This document shows, piece after piece, positions 7,847-14,318 of a stretch of 14,318 nucleotides of DNA; position 1 is the stretch's first letter, and each line of letters begins with the position of its first letter. Source of the stretch: JAJRTA01 sp965603125 (GTDB lineage Bacteria > Zixibacteria > MSB-5A5 > GN15 > FEB-12); the NCBI GenBank assembly GCA_965603125.1, contig CBFDBU010000043.1, forward strand, positions 1 through 14,318. Reading direction: 5' to 3'. Below the pieces are notes generated by a model. It searched no databases and had not been told where the DNA came from. It saw only the letters and a list, made by a program, of their open reading frames with translations. Both the position numbers and the translations under genes were made by a program.

Positions 7847-9052
7847 TCAGTAACAGTCCGGATGGTCACACGGGGCCGGTCCCTCGACAAACATGAAATC
7901 GACCAGGTAGACCAGGTCCGCAATATCAATCAGGCCGCCGCTGCACTGCATATCGGCCACCCAGAGCGGCTCCGGCGCCGGCCCGTCTATGAACATGTAG
8001 TCGACCAGAAAAACCAGGTCGGCAATGTCAATGATCTCGTTCATGTCGCCGTTGATGTCACCGCAGATACCTTCCAGCGGCGGCAGTATTGTCAGCGACC
8101 CGTCGTAAAGCCAGACGTGCAGCGTATCCACGTAGGCGATAGTGTCTGTTTCGATGGCCATGGAATCAGCGGGTGGGTGCGGAACCCGGGTCCAGCTCAG
8201 GCAGGTACTCCCCGCCCACGACGTGCAATTCCAGTAATTGGTATCGGGGACTTCCTCAGTGGCAATGCCGATAGATGATCCGTCAGGCTCGGAGAAGTTG
8301 AAGTGCCCCAGAAACTGGTACTGGATCATAATGTTGACCTGGCGATCCTCGAGAGTGTCGGGTATGTCTTCAACATCGGCCAGCATCCTCACCAGCAGGC
8401 CGCCCACCTGGGGCGCGATCCCGGGTGTGGTCTCGATACCGGGCAGATCGGCAATGGCGGCGATATTGAGGTCAGTTCCCTGCCCCGACATCGAGCGCGC
8501 ATCGGACCACTCCCAGTCTTCGATAAGAGTGCCCAAGACATCAATGTTGCCGATCTGAATCTCGTTAGTGTCGACATAAAAGAAGTCCCATTCCGCGAGA
8601 TGCCAGAAATCGTGCAGATGAACCGAATCAGCCGGCACCATCGTGGAATCAGTGCAGTTTCCCTGTCCGTCCGCCTGGTCACAGTACCAGTAGATCGTAT
8701 CCCCGGTAACATGCAGAGAATCTATGCATTCGCCGAATTCAGTGGTGTCGGTGCACAGCCAGCGGGTGGTGTCGATACTGGAGTCGATGTCGGTCTGGAA
8801 AATCAGCAGGTCCGGGCGGTCCAACTGAAGCCAGATGTTGAACCCGACCACCTCATAAGGGTTGTAATTGGAAAGGAAAATGGAGATCACAGAGTTTTTC
8901 TCACCGGGATAGGCCACTGTGTCGCCAACTTTCACTATCAGGATCGAGTCCATCTGAGCTTGGGCAGCGGGGGCCGCCAACAGGATCACGGCAATCACCA
9001 AGAGCAGCGAAGCGCGTCGTGCCCACTTCTGACATACAGCGCCGAGAGTCAT
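7847..9052 (-). CDS. Secreted cohesin-like protein with C-terminal double dockerin, no sorting tail (401 aa)
   Basis: The signal peptide is residues 1-32 (RR, then LLLVIAVILLAAP, AQA|Q). A beta-rich cohesin-like region (about 36-320; YPGEKNSVISIFLSN…GFNIWLQLDRP) holds three W-x-C…C insertions: W98/C100-C109, W122/C124-C133 and W274/C276-C284. At the C-terminus are two dockerin-type repeats, C330-GDINGDMNEIIDIADLV and VADMQCSGGLIDIADLV, each followed by (F/Y)LVD(Y/F)MF and a GPAP motif. The first loop is two residues longer than the canonical DxNxDGxxxxxD, and the second replaces the third and fifth ligands. Unlike its neighbours it ends directly after the dockerin (HPDCY), so retention might depend on a cohesin partner (inference). 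ATG 9052 has AGGAGG 5 nt upstream; a GTG 11 codons further out is less likely. A strong candidate promoter lies 300 bp upstream. Confidence 0.9.
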   Translation of the reverse strand: MTLGAVCQKWARRASLLLVIAVILLAAPAAQAQMDSILIVKVGDTVAYPGEKNSVISIFLSNYNPYEVVGFNIWLQLDRPDLLIFQTDIDSSIDTTRWLCTDTTEFGECIDSLHVTGDTIYWYCDQADGQGNCTDSTMVPADSVHLHDFWHLAEWDFFYVDTNEIQIGNIDVLGTLIEDWEWSDARSMSGQGTDLNIAAIADLPGIETTPGIAPQVGGLLVRMLADVEDIPDTLEDRQVNIMIQYQFLGHFNFSEPDGSSIGIATEEVPDTNYWNCTSWAGSTCLSWTRVPHPPADSMAIETDTIAYVDTLHVWLYDGSLTILPPLEGICGDINGDMNEIIDIADLVFLVDYMFIDGPAPEPLWVADMQCSGGLIDIADLVYLVDFMFVEGPAPCDHPDCY

Positions 9053-9349
9053 TCTTTCCTCCTGAGTCACTAGAAGAGGGTTCACATTGACTTAAATGCT
9101 ATCCCTTAGCCAAGAAGCTATAAGAAACTCCCTGCAAACAGACGACCTTCGACTGTCTCAAGACCGGTTTTCAACCCGAAGGACTCTGTTTATCTCCGTT
9201 GACCCATTCGCTTGCAGTTGCTACCGCAAAAGCAGTCTGTTTGTATTACCCGCACTGACCTCAGGTCAGTTCAAGGTTGAAGTACTATAAACAGTTAAGA
9301 TCGGAAAGTGACTCTCGCAGAGTCAGTCGTGTCATATCACCTATCATCC
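9053..9349 (-). promoter_or_regulatory. Predicted long structured 5' leader of the 401-aa gene
   Basis: If transcription starts about 7 nt past the -10 box at 9356-9361, the mRNA carries about 297 untranslated nucleotides. Inverted repeats in it: TGACTCT-CGC-AGAGTCA (9309-9325), ACTGACCT-C-AGGTCAGT (9254-9270), a 9-bp pair CAAACAGAC (9135-9143) with GTCTGTTTG (9235-9243), and inside that CCTTCG (9146-9151) with CGAAGG (9177-9182). In the RNA the last pair encloses GGUU-GAA-AACC and GUCU-UG-AGAC mini-hairpins. This resembles a branched cis-regulatory RNA but matches no riboswitch consensus I know. Not confirmed. Confidence 0.4.
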
Positions 9350-9355
9350 GGGGGT

Positions 9356-9384
9356 AATATAAGGCCAAGGGATTAAGTTGTCAA
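9356..9384 (-). promoter_or_regulatory. Sigma-70-type promoter for the 401-aa dockerin gene
   Basis: On the minus strand there is a perfect -35 box TTGACA (9384-9379), a 17-bp spacer and a -10 box TATATT (9361-9356, five of six consensus). Directly upstream is an A/T-tract dyad (9387-9406) that could act as an UP element. The first downstream gene on this strand starts at 9052. Confidence 0.75.
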
Positions 9385-9386
9385 TA

Positions 9387-9406
9387 GGAAAAAAGAAGTT
9401 TTTTCC
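9387..9406 (-). promoter_or_regulatory. A-tract/T-tract dyad just upstream of the promoter (possible UP element)
   Basis: GGAAAAAA-GAAG-TTTTTTCC is a perfect 8-bp inverted repeat with a 4-nt centre, ending 2 bp upstream of the TTGACA box. Its place at about -38 to -58 and its A/T tracts fit an UP element or a bent-DNA/regulator site. It has no terminator-type T tail beyond the stem. Confidence 0.45.
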
Positions 9407-9836
9407 AATTCTAATTTGTTTGTCGTCAGGGCATTAAGCACCTCCTAACCGGACTGTTCTATCCAGATTCCGGCGCCTGCCGGCGCTCTTCGTTCGGCGT
9501 CCTTTCATTTATCTATCGGCTCTTGAGCCGGAACCTTTCCCTTGACTGAACACATCGGTCCACCGGACGATTCGCTGCTGGAACGCCCCGCTGCGAATAA
9601 GTGACACTTTCGGCTGGACGCCCCGGTTCGCTGTCGCTGACCGGCCGGGGTGGTCGCCCGCCGATCGATTAAATAGTGAGTTCGCAAGGCCTTACGCCGA
9701 CTGGACAAAGCTCGCCTGGGTCCGGTACCACTGGTATCGATCGTCAACCAATCCACCCTATCAGAGCAGGCAATCAATACTGATAAGGGACCTGCCGATA
9801 ACAATATCAAAGCTATCGCCAGGCAGGAAGGGCCAA
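9407..9836. other. Intergenic region upstream of the HDOD operon
   Basis: No gene is visible in these 430 bp. Small dyads include CGGCTC-TT-GAGCCG (9517-9530) and CGGTACCA-C-TGGTATCG (9723-9739, one G-T pair), the latter centred about 106 bp before the HDOD start. No plus-strand -35/-10 pair of good quality was found, so the HDOD promoter is unidentified. Confidence 0.5.
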
Positions 9837-10706
9837 GTGGTTGGAACCGTCCCTACGAACACGACGCTCGACAAGATAATTTCCACTATAGGAGATTTGC
9901 CGGCCTCTCCGGCGGTTGTCAGCGCCGTCATGGGTCTGACCTCAAACCTTGATTCCAATGTCACCGAAGTTTCCCGGCTGCTCTCTTCGGACCAGTCTCT
10001 AACCGCCAAAGTACTGAAGCTGTCGAACTCCTCCTTTTATGGGAGGTCAAAGGAGGTCAAGACCCTTCAGGAGGCTATTCTGGTTCTGGGATTCTTCACC
10101 GTGCGGTCGCTGGTGGTGGCCACATCAGCGTACGGCATGTACAACAGAGGGGGACGAGACGGCACCGAAGCCAAGCTCTGGCGGCATTCGTTGTCAACTG
10201 CTATCGCGGCCCGCCAGATTGCCGCCTTCATCAGGCACCCGGAGAAAGAGGAGATATTCATCGCCGCCTTGCTCCATGACATCGGCAAACTGGTTCTGCT
10301 TCAGAAGCTTGCAGAACGCTACCACGAGATCGTTCATACAACGGAACGGGAGAATCGGAGCTTTGCCGAGATCGAATCGGAAGAGTTAGGCTTCACGCAT
10401 TGCGATATAGCCCGAGCCCTGCTGGTGAAGTGGTCGTTTCCTCCCAGTCTCATCACTGCCATCCACAAGCACCACCGACCTCCGACCCCGGCGGAGGGTC
10501 AGCCGGCCCCGATTGCGCATGTGATCAATCTGGGCAACATGATGGCGAAGAAGCTGGACGTCGGTTTCCGCGACTACCGGGTTGAGAATCTCTCCGAACT
10601 CGAGTCCGCGCAGGTAATAGGCCTCACTGATGAGGAGTTGGCTCAGTTGTTCGATGAATTCCAGCAGCACTACCGTTGTGAAGTGAGCATTTTTGAGGAC
10701 GCATGA
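9837..10706 (+). CDS. HDOD domain protein (289 aa)
   Basis: A stand-alone HDOD domain spans about residues 12-215. Family marks are LPASPAVVSAV near the N-terminus, SLTAKVLKLSNSSFYG (54-69), a central hydrophobic VLGFFTVRSLV, H116, the HD pair in LLHDIGK (H147-D148) and the H210-K-H-H cluster. A C-terminal tail (about 245-289) follows. HDOD proteins are HD-superfamily relatives, usually without proven hydrolase activity, that act as cytoplasmic signalling or protein-interaction modules, often linked to chemotaxis, motility or cyclic di-GMP circuits. The start is GTG at 9837, with AGGAAGG about 6 nt upstream; the first in-frame ATG lies inside the domain. Its stop overlaps the next start (ATGA), so the two genes are translationally coupled. 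No signal peptide. Confidence 0.9.
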   Translation: MVGTVPTNTTLDKIISTIGDLPASPAVVSAVMGLTSNLDSNVTEVSRLLSSDQSLTAKVLKLSNSSFYGRSKEVKTLQEAILVLGFFTVRSLVVATSAYGMYNRGGRDGTEAKLWRHSLSTAIAARQIAAFIRHPEKEEIFIAALLHDIGKLVLLQKLAERYHEIVHTTERENRSFAEIESEELGFTHCDIARALLVKWSFPPSLITAIHKHHRPPTPAEGQPAPIAHVINLGNMMAKKLDVGFRDYRVENLSELESAQVIGLTDEELAQLFDEFQQHYRCEVSIFEDA

Positions 10707-12184
10707 GCCCGATTATTCAAAAGGAGCTAAGGGACAAGCTCGAGAAGCTCTCCAATCTGCCGTCGATGCCGCAGATTATCATCAAGATCAAACAGATATC
10801 GGAGGACCCGAAATCGTCCGTGGCCGACCTGGCCAACGTGATACTGTCCGACCACCAGTTGACCAGCCGGATTTTGCGCACGGCCAACTCCTCATATTAT
10901 GGCGACTTCTCGGGCAGAATCAACACCATCACGCACGCTATCGTCCTGATGGGCTTTCGCGCCGTTCGCAACATCGCCATATCAATGGCGATCTACGGCG
11001 CGGTGAACAAGATGTGCCGAGTCACCAGGTTTGAACTGGCTTCGTTCTGGACTCGTTCGCTGGCCTGCGGGGTGATCGCCAAGTTCCTCGCTCACCGGAT
11101 AAACCAGAACGAGTTGATTGAGGCGGCTTTCATTGCCGGGTTCATGCACGATATCGGCCAGGTCATCCTGGCGGCCGTGTTCCCCGAGAAGTATGACGAG
11201 ATCAATACCCTGGAATCACCCGACGTCCACAGGACGGAAACAGTCCTGATGGGAATCAACCACCTTGAGGCGGGCGGATACGTGGCTCGCAAATGGAATC
11301 TGCCCGAGGATCTGGTCAAGGCCATCGCCGAACATCACCGCCTCGACAAAGCCCCGGACGAAAAAGCGGAGCATCTGTTGGTGGATCTCGTCTTTCTCGC
11401 CGATCGCATGTACCCGTACCTGATGAGCGGGGCGCAGCCGACCGCATCGGGTTACCAGGCCGAGGTTAAGAGGGCAAAGGCGTTACTCGACATCTCCGAT
11501 GAGATCATGGCCGAGTTACTCGATGTCTGCCGCGAGCAGGTGGCCGAGATCGCCCAGGACCTGGAGATCGATATCGCCCGCGAGTTTGAAAAGCGCGCCA
11601 CGCCCGAAGAAAGTGTGGCCGACATATACCAGCAGTTGGGCAACAAAGAAGTACAACTGGCCTTCCTGCAGAACGCTACGGTAGCCTTGATGGAGGCCAG
11701 GTCTGAAGACGAGATTCTCCTGGTTCTATGCGAGACGGTGTTCTGCGGCCTGCGCATGGGCCGGGTTATCCTGCTGGAGTACAACACCAAGTCGGGGAAC
11801 TTCGCTGGGCGCGCCGGGTTTGGAATGGAATCGCAACAGGCAATACAGGCCCTCAGTTTCAAAGCGCGCGAGGGGCTGTTCAAATACATGCGGGTGGAAG
11901 CCCGGCCGGTGTCGGTCGTGGATGCCGACCGCGACGTATACAGTTCACTGGTCACCCCACAACAGGCCGAACGACTGCAGGCGCGCGCTTTCGCGGCCGT
12001 TCCCGTGAAGATATTCGACGAAGTGCGGTTTGTGGTCTTTGCCGATGCACCCAACCGCGAGAACCCTGTCAACGATGATACCTTACGTTCCATGGTCGCC
12101 CTGGCCGGACAGGGCGCGCTGACCCTCGAGCGGTTTCTGCTCAAGGCTAAGCTCAAGGACACCAGCCGAAACCGTTACTCATAA
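10703..12184 (+). CDS. HDOD-GAF signalling protein (493 aa)
   Basis: The N-terminal HDOD domain (about 15-215) parallels the upstream gene: LPSMPQIIIKIKQI, QLTSRILRTANSSYYG (52-67), VLMGFRAVRNI, FMHDIGQ (H149-D150) and EHHRLD (210-215). A charged helical linker (about 250-320) leads to a GAF-like domain (about 320-478; LCETVFCGLRMGRVILLEY…GREGLF-type segment, AAVPVKIFDEVRFVVFAD). GAF domains bind small ligands or mediate dimerisation; the ligand here is unknown. The ATG at 10703 overlaps the previous stop by 4 nt (ATGA), giving a two-gene operon. The similarity of the HDOD parts suggests paralogues from duplication, with the second acquiring the GAF sensor. No kinase, diguanylate cyclase or GYP motif is present. 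Cytoplasmic signalling role inferred from the family. Confidence 0.9.
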   Translation: MSPIIQKELRDKLEKLSNLPSMPQIIIKIKQISEDPKSSVADLANVILSDHQLTSRILRTANSSYYGDFSGRINTITHAIVLMGFRAVRNIAISMAIYGAVNKMCRVTRFELASFWTRSLACGVIAKFLAHRINQNELIEAAFIAGFMHDIGQVILAAVFPEKYDEINTLESPDVHRTETVLMGINHLEAGGYVARKWNLPEDLVKAIAEHHRLDKAPDEKAEHLLVDLVFLADRMYPYLMSGAQPTASGYQAEVKRAKALLDISDEIMAELLDVCREQVAEIAQDLEIDIAREFEKRATPEESVADIYQQLGNKEVQLAFLQNATVALMEARSEDEILLVLCETVFCGLRMGRVILLEYNTKSGNFAGRAGFGMESQQAIQALSFKAREGLFKYMRVEARPVSVVDADRDVYSSLVTPQQAERLQARAFAAVPVKIFDEVRFVVFADAPNRENPVNDDTLRSMVALAGQGALTLERFLLKAKLKDTSRNRYS

Positions 12185-12534
12185 CCGGTGACTATGGCGT
12201 TAGTCTTCCCTTCCATTCAGATAGAGTAGTCAGAACCGCCTCGCCGATCCCACCGCCGAAGGCACCGAATGGTATGCCACGATCGACACAGAGTCAACGT
12301 CAAAAAGCGCCCTATGCCCGGTCGTTTTTTGCTCACAAATCCGAGTGACAGGAGGGCATGTTTGCGTTGGAGGCAGACGCCCGGGTGGCCTCGCTTGCCA
12401 TCTCACTGCAAGCGGTGAGGGAGCACGTGCCAAGCCATTGAGTCCCTTCGGCTTCAACAACCTGCCAACAATACCCCGAGGTGACGCTGAACTGGGGCAG
12501 GACAGCACGGTTGAGGATTCAGCCGGTCTATTGC
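12185..12534. other. Convergent intergenic region
   Basis: This lies between the ends of the plus-strand HDOD operon and the minus-strand 504-aa gene. No credible gene is visible. One 7-bp perfect hairpin, CGCTTGC (12392-12398) with GCAAGCG (12408-12414), is present, and CCTG…CCCC pairs with GGGGCAGG around 12461-12501, but neither has a T tract. No clear terminator for either neighbour was found. Confidence 0.5.
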
Positions 12535-14049
12535 TTATTTCATCAGCATCATCTTGATAGTCGATGAATTGGTCTCTCCGCGTAATTGGGCAAAATAGAT
12601 GCCTGAAGCCACTTGGTGACCATCGCGTCCCAGACCGTTCCAGTATGCATGTTTGGTGTCCCTGGTTTGAACGCCGTCATACAGTACCACTACTTCTTGA
12701 CCAAGTACATTGAAGACTGCCAGTTTAACCTGCTGTCTTCTGTCCAGATTGTAGCTGATCATTGTCCCGAGGTTAAAAGGATTAGGATAATTCTGGCGCA
12801 GCGTGAAACCGGCTGGCCTCGCTGGTTCTACGACCGGTTCTTCAACATCTACGGGAGTTTTAAACTGGTAAACGAAGATAGTGTCGTGGGCACGACACAG
12901 CAAATTGAGAATGTCACCGGCGGTTTGGAAGAACTTGTAAGTTATCACTGATCGAGAGAGATTGACAGTATCGGTCACCTGGCCGGTACTTGCATCGATG
13001 AAAATGACCAGGCTGTCATACCGTCCGTAATAATTCCCTGCTGCGAGTCTTCCACCGGTTCCGGCCAACGTACCTGTTGTCTGATCCGCCCATTGCACAA
13101 CCATATCGCCGACCGGGAGAGACCACACTTCCTGTAGTGAATCGTCGCCATATCTTAGGCACTGCAGATGGAAATCCGTGCGGGACCACCAGTCCTCAAT
13201 ATTGCTGCCGTTCCAATATTCAGCGACCAGTTCATCTCCGGGCAAATGATGGCAGAAGTCGCCACCATACATGGCTCTGTAAATGCGCTCATCGTGCTCT
13301 TGGTGATGGAGACCTGCTCCGTTGCCATCCCGTATGTCTACCGTCGACCAAACCCTGAAATAATAGATGTACTCGGTCCAGTCCGGATGATATATCCTGT
13401 GAGTCTCACGTAGGTATCGATAATCAATCGATGCGAAACCCCTTTCTACACGAAAATCACCAGTACAATAAAACAGCGCAGGTTTCGTTGTATAGATTCT
13501 CCTTAGGTCTGTTGCAACCAGGTGGACTGCAGACCAATGGTACTCAGCGCTTTCAATTATCATCCCATTGTGGTATGCATCGATCATGGAAATCCGGACT
13601 CTATACCGGGAATGTCGAGGATCGGGTTCGATCACCAGGTCATAGAAGACATTCATATGCATAACGCCACTCCAACTACCAACACTGGGGAGAGAGACGG
13701 AAAAGCTATCCACGATCGTCGTGTCATCTACAATTGTGCACCGATGCAGAAGGTTTCCGACAAAAAAGAACAGATACAACGAATCGTTGTTCTCGGACAT
13801 ATAGTTGGCGGTGACTCGTCCGGCGGAAATCTCGGGGAAGGTTGTACTGCCATCCGCAAAAGTGAACAAGTGCACTTGACCGCTGGTGCTGAAGAACCCC
13901 TCCAAATCACCGGCTGAACTCAGTATCGGGTCGACATGCCAATAATTCTCGGCCCCGTCGATTTGCTCTTGAACAACAATCTGGTAGTCGCTCGCGAAAC
14001 ACGACACAGCCAACGTAAGGGTAACGATGATAACCGTAAGTGATCTCAC
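12535..14049 (-). CDS. Secreted protein with C-terminal sorting-type domain (504 aa)
   Basis: An N-terminal signal (MRSLTVIIVTLTLAVSCFAS, about 19 residues) precedes a large beta-rich region (about 20-400) rich in Tyr, Trp, His and Asp, with repeated short D-S-L/T-x-hydrophobic strands. It could be a propeller or beta-sandwich, but I do not recognise a family. The tail (about 420-504; NYPNPFNLGTMI…FNVLGQEVVVL…ASGIYFAQL…IKMMLMK) is the type IX/FlgD-like sorting domain, with Leu where neighbours have Pro after PFN and a less basic end. No dockerin is visible, unlike the other secreted genes here. Cys17 might suggest lipidation, but the lipobox (AVSC) is poor. The start is GTG at 14049, chosen for AAAGGAGG 7 nt upstream and the signal peptide. 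Function unknown. Confidence 0.88.
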   Translation of the reverse strand: MRSLTVIIVTLTLAVSCFASDYQIVVQEQIDGAENYWHVDPILSSAGDLEGFFSTSGQVHLFTFADGSTTFPEISAGRVTANYMSENNDSLYLFFFVGNLLHRCTIVDDTTIVDSFSVSLPSVGSWSGVMHMNVFYDLVIEPDPRHSRYRVRISMIDAYHNGMIIESAEYHWSAVHLVATDLRRIYTTKPALFYCTGDFRVERGFASIDYRYLRETHRIYHPDWTEYIYYFRVWSTVDIRDGNGAGLHHQEHDERIYRAMYGGDFCHHLPGDELVAEYWNGSNIEDWWSRTDFHLQCLRYGDDSLQEVWSLPVGDMVVQWADQTTGTLAGTGGRLAAGNYYGRYDSLVIFIDASTGQVTDTVNLSRSVITYKFFQTAGDILNLLCRAHDTIFVYQFKTPVDVEEPVVEPARPAGFTLRQNYPNPFNLGTMISYNLDRRQQVKLAVFNVLGQEVVVLYDGVQTRDTKHAYWNGLGRDGHQVASGIYFAQLRGETNSSTIKMMLMK

Positions 14050-14077
14050 TTTGAATCCTCCTTTTCAATCTAACTTC

Positions 14078-14105
14078 AATATAATAGACGTTTGAATTCT
14101 TCAAA
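14078..14105 (-). promoter_or_regulatory. Possible promoter/operator of the 504-aa gene
   Basis: The A/T-rich stretch contains, on the minus strand, -10-like boxes TATTAT (14086-14081) and TATATT (14083-14078). Just upstream is a dyad TTTGAA-TTC-TTCAAA (14091-14105). TTGAAG (14104-14099) would be a -35 box with a short 15-bp spacer, so the call is weak. Confidence 0.3.
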
Positions 14106-14144
14106 GAAAAAAGACTTTGTTGGTAGATTATTCTGCCGGCTCGA

Positions 14145-14318
14145 GGGACTGTTGAAAAAGGCTTTTGTGATAGTCAAAAGCCGCCATGTAGCCCACTATT
14201 CATGGTGGGAATCAAAGTGCAAAGAAGTGGCTTGCCACCCCCCCCACAAGAACTCCTCAACTTCTGCCTATTCCGGCGATTCCGCCAGTCTGTTCCGATC
14301 GAAGGCGGCAGGTCATTC
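14145..14318. repeat. Possible partial repeat element related to 3987-4135
   Basis: GGGACTGTTGAAAAAGG starts at 14145. It resembles the GGGCTTGTTGAAAAA end of the element at 3987-4135. It is followed at once by a perfect 8-bp hairpin GGCTTTTG (14160-14167) / CAAAAGCC (14175-14182) and a small CCCAC/GTGGG pair, and further on GTGGC-TT-GCCAC and a run of eight C. The other end is not visible in the window. No gene seen here. Confidence 0.35.

Noticed and set aside
9053..9349. Cyclic di-GMP (GEMM) riboswitch in the leader
   Set aside because: The conserved GGGCAAACC and ACGCAAAGCC core motifs and the tetraloop-receptor arrangement are absent.
9387..9406. Rho-independent terminator
   Set aside because: The stem is A/T-rich with T's inside the stem rather than after it, and it sits directly upstream of a -35 box.
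12185..12290. Minus-strand stretch translating to a Gly-rich segment (GAFGGGIGEAVL) near the end of the HDOD operon
   Set aside because: Only about 33 codons between stops and no start; could be a gene remnant, but equally chance.
12230..12508. Minus-strand frame (92 codons) between the HDOD operon and the 504-aa gene
   Set aside because: No ribosome binding site or recognisable domain; low-complexity Pro/Arg-rich translation.

Overview
The window looks like a chromosomal stretch from an FCB-superphylum bacterium, plausibly a candidate phylum such as Zixibacteria. This is inferred from style, not from a marker gene. Three large secreted proteins end in the 'NYPNPFN…ASGIY…K(K/M)MxLxK' C-terminal domain typical of type IX-type sorting/FlgD-like Ig tails, and dockerin type I repeats are combined with cohesin-like and Ig-like (He_PIG) domains. 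GC content is moderate to high, and the genes have good AGGAGG-type ribosome binding sites.

Layout. Positions 1-3758 (minus strand) hold a two-gene unit: a 911-aa cohesin/Ig/dockerin protein followed 22 bp later by a tandem-He_PIG repeat protein that runs off the left edge. Positions 3759-4741 are about 1 kb with no convincing gene, but include a 149-bp inverted-repeat element. A strong rho-independent terminator (4743-4777) closes the next minus-strand gene (4802-7573, a 923-aa cohesin/dockerin/sorting-tail protein). Then comes a 401-aa secreted dockerin protein with no sorting tail (7847-9052). It has a near-consensus sigma-70-type promoter (9356-9384) and a predicted leader of about 297 nt with several inverted repeats.

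Reading the other way, positions 9837-12184 (plus) hold two overlapping HDOD signalling genes, the second with a C-terminal GAF domain. Finally 12535-14049 (minus) encodes a 504-aa secreted protein with a sorting tail. The right edge carries one end of what may be the same repeat family as the element at 3987-4135.

How it fits together (inference): most of the coding capacity makes exported, modular, calcium-binding adhesion or scaffold-like proteins. Cohesin-like and dockerin modules lie in the same and in neighbouring polypeptides, so non-cellulosomal cohesin-dockerin contacts at the cell surface are conceivable. The HDOD pair is cytoplasmic signalling or regulation and shares its upstream region divergently with the dockerin gene. 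No defence system, CRISPR array, tRNA or rRNA gene, or prophage was seen. I found no clear undescribed system. The best leads are the promoter and structured leader, the homogenised repeats, and the unusual dockerin loops.
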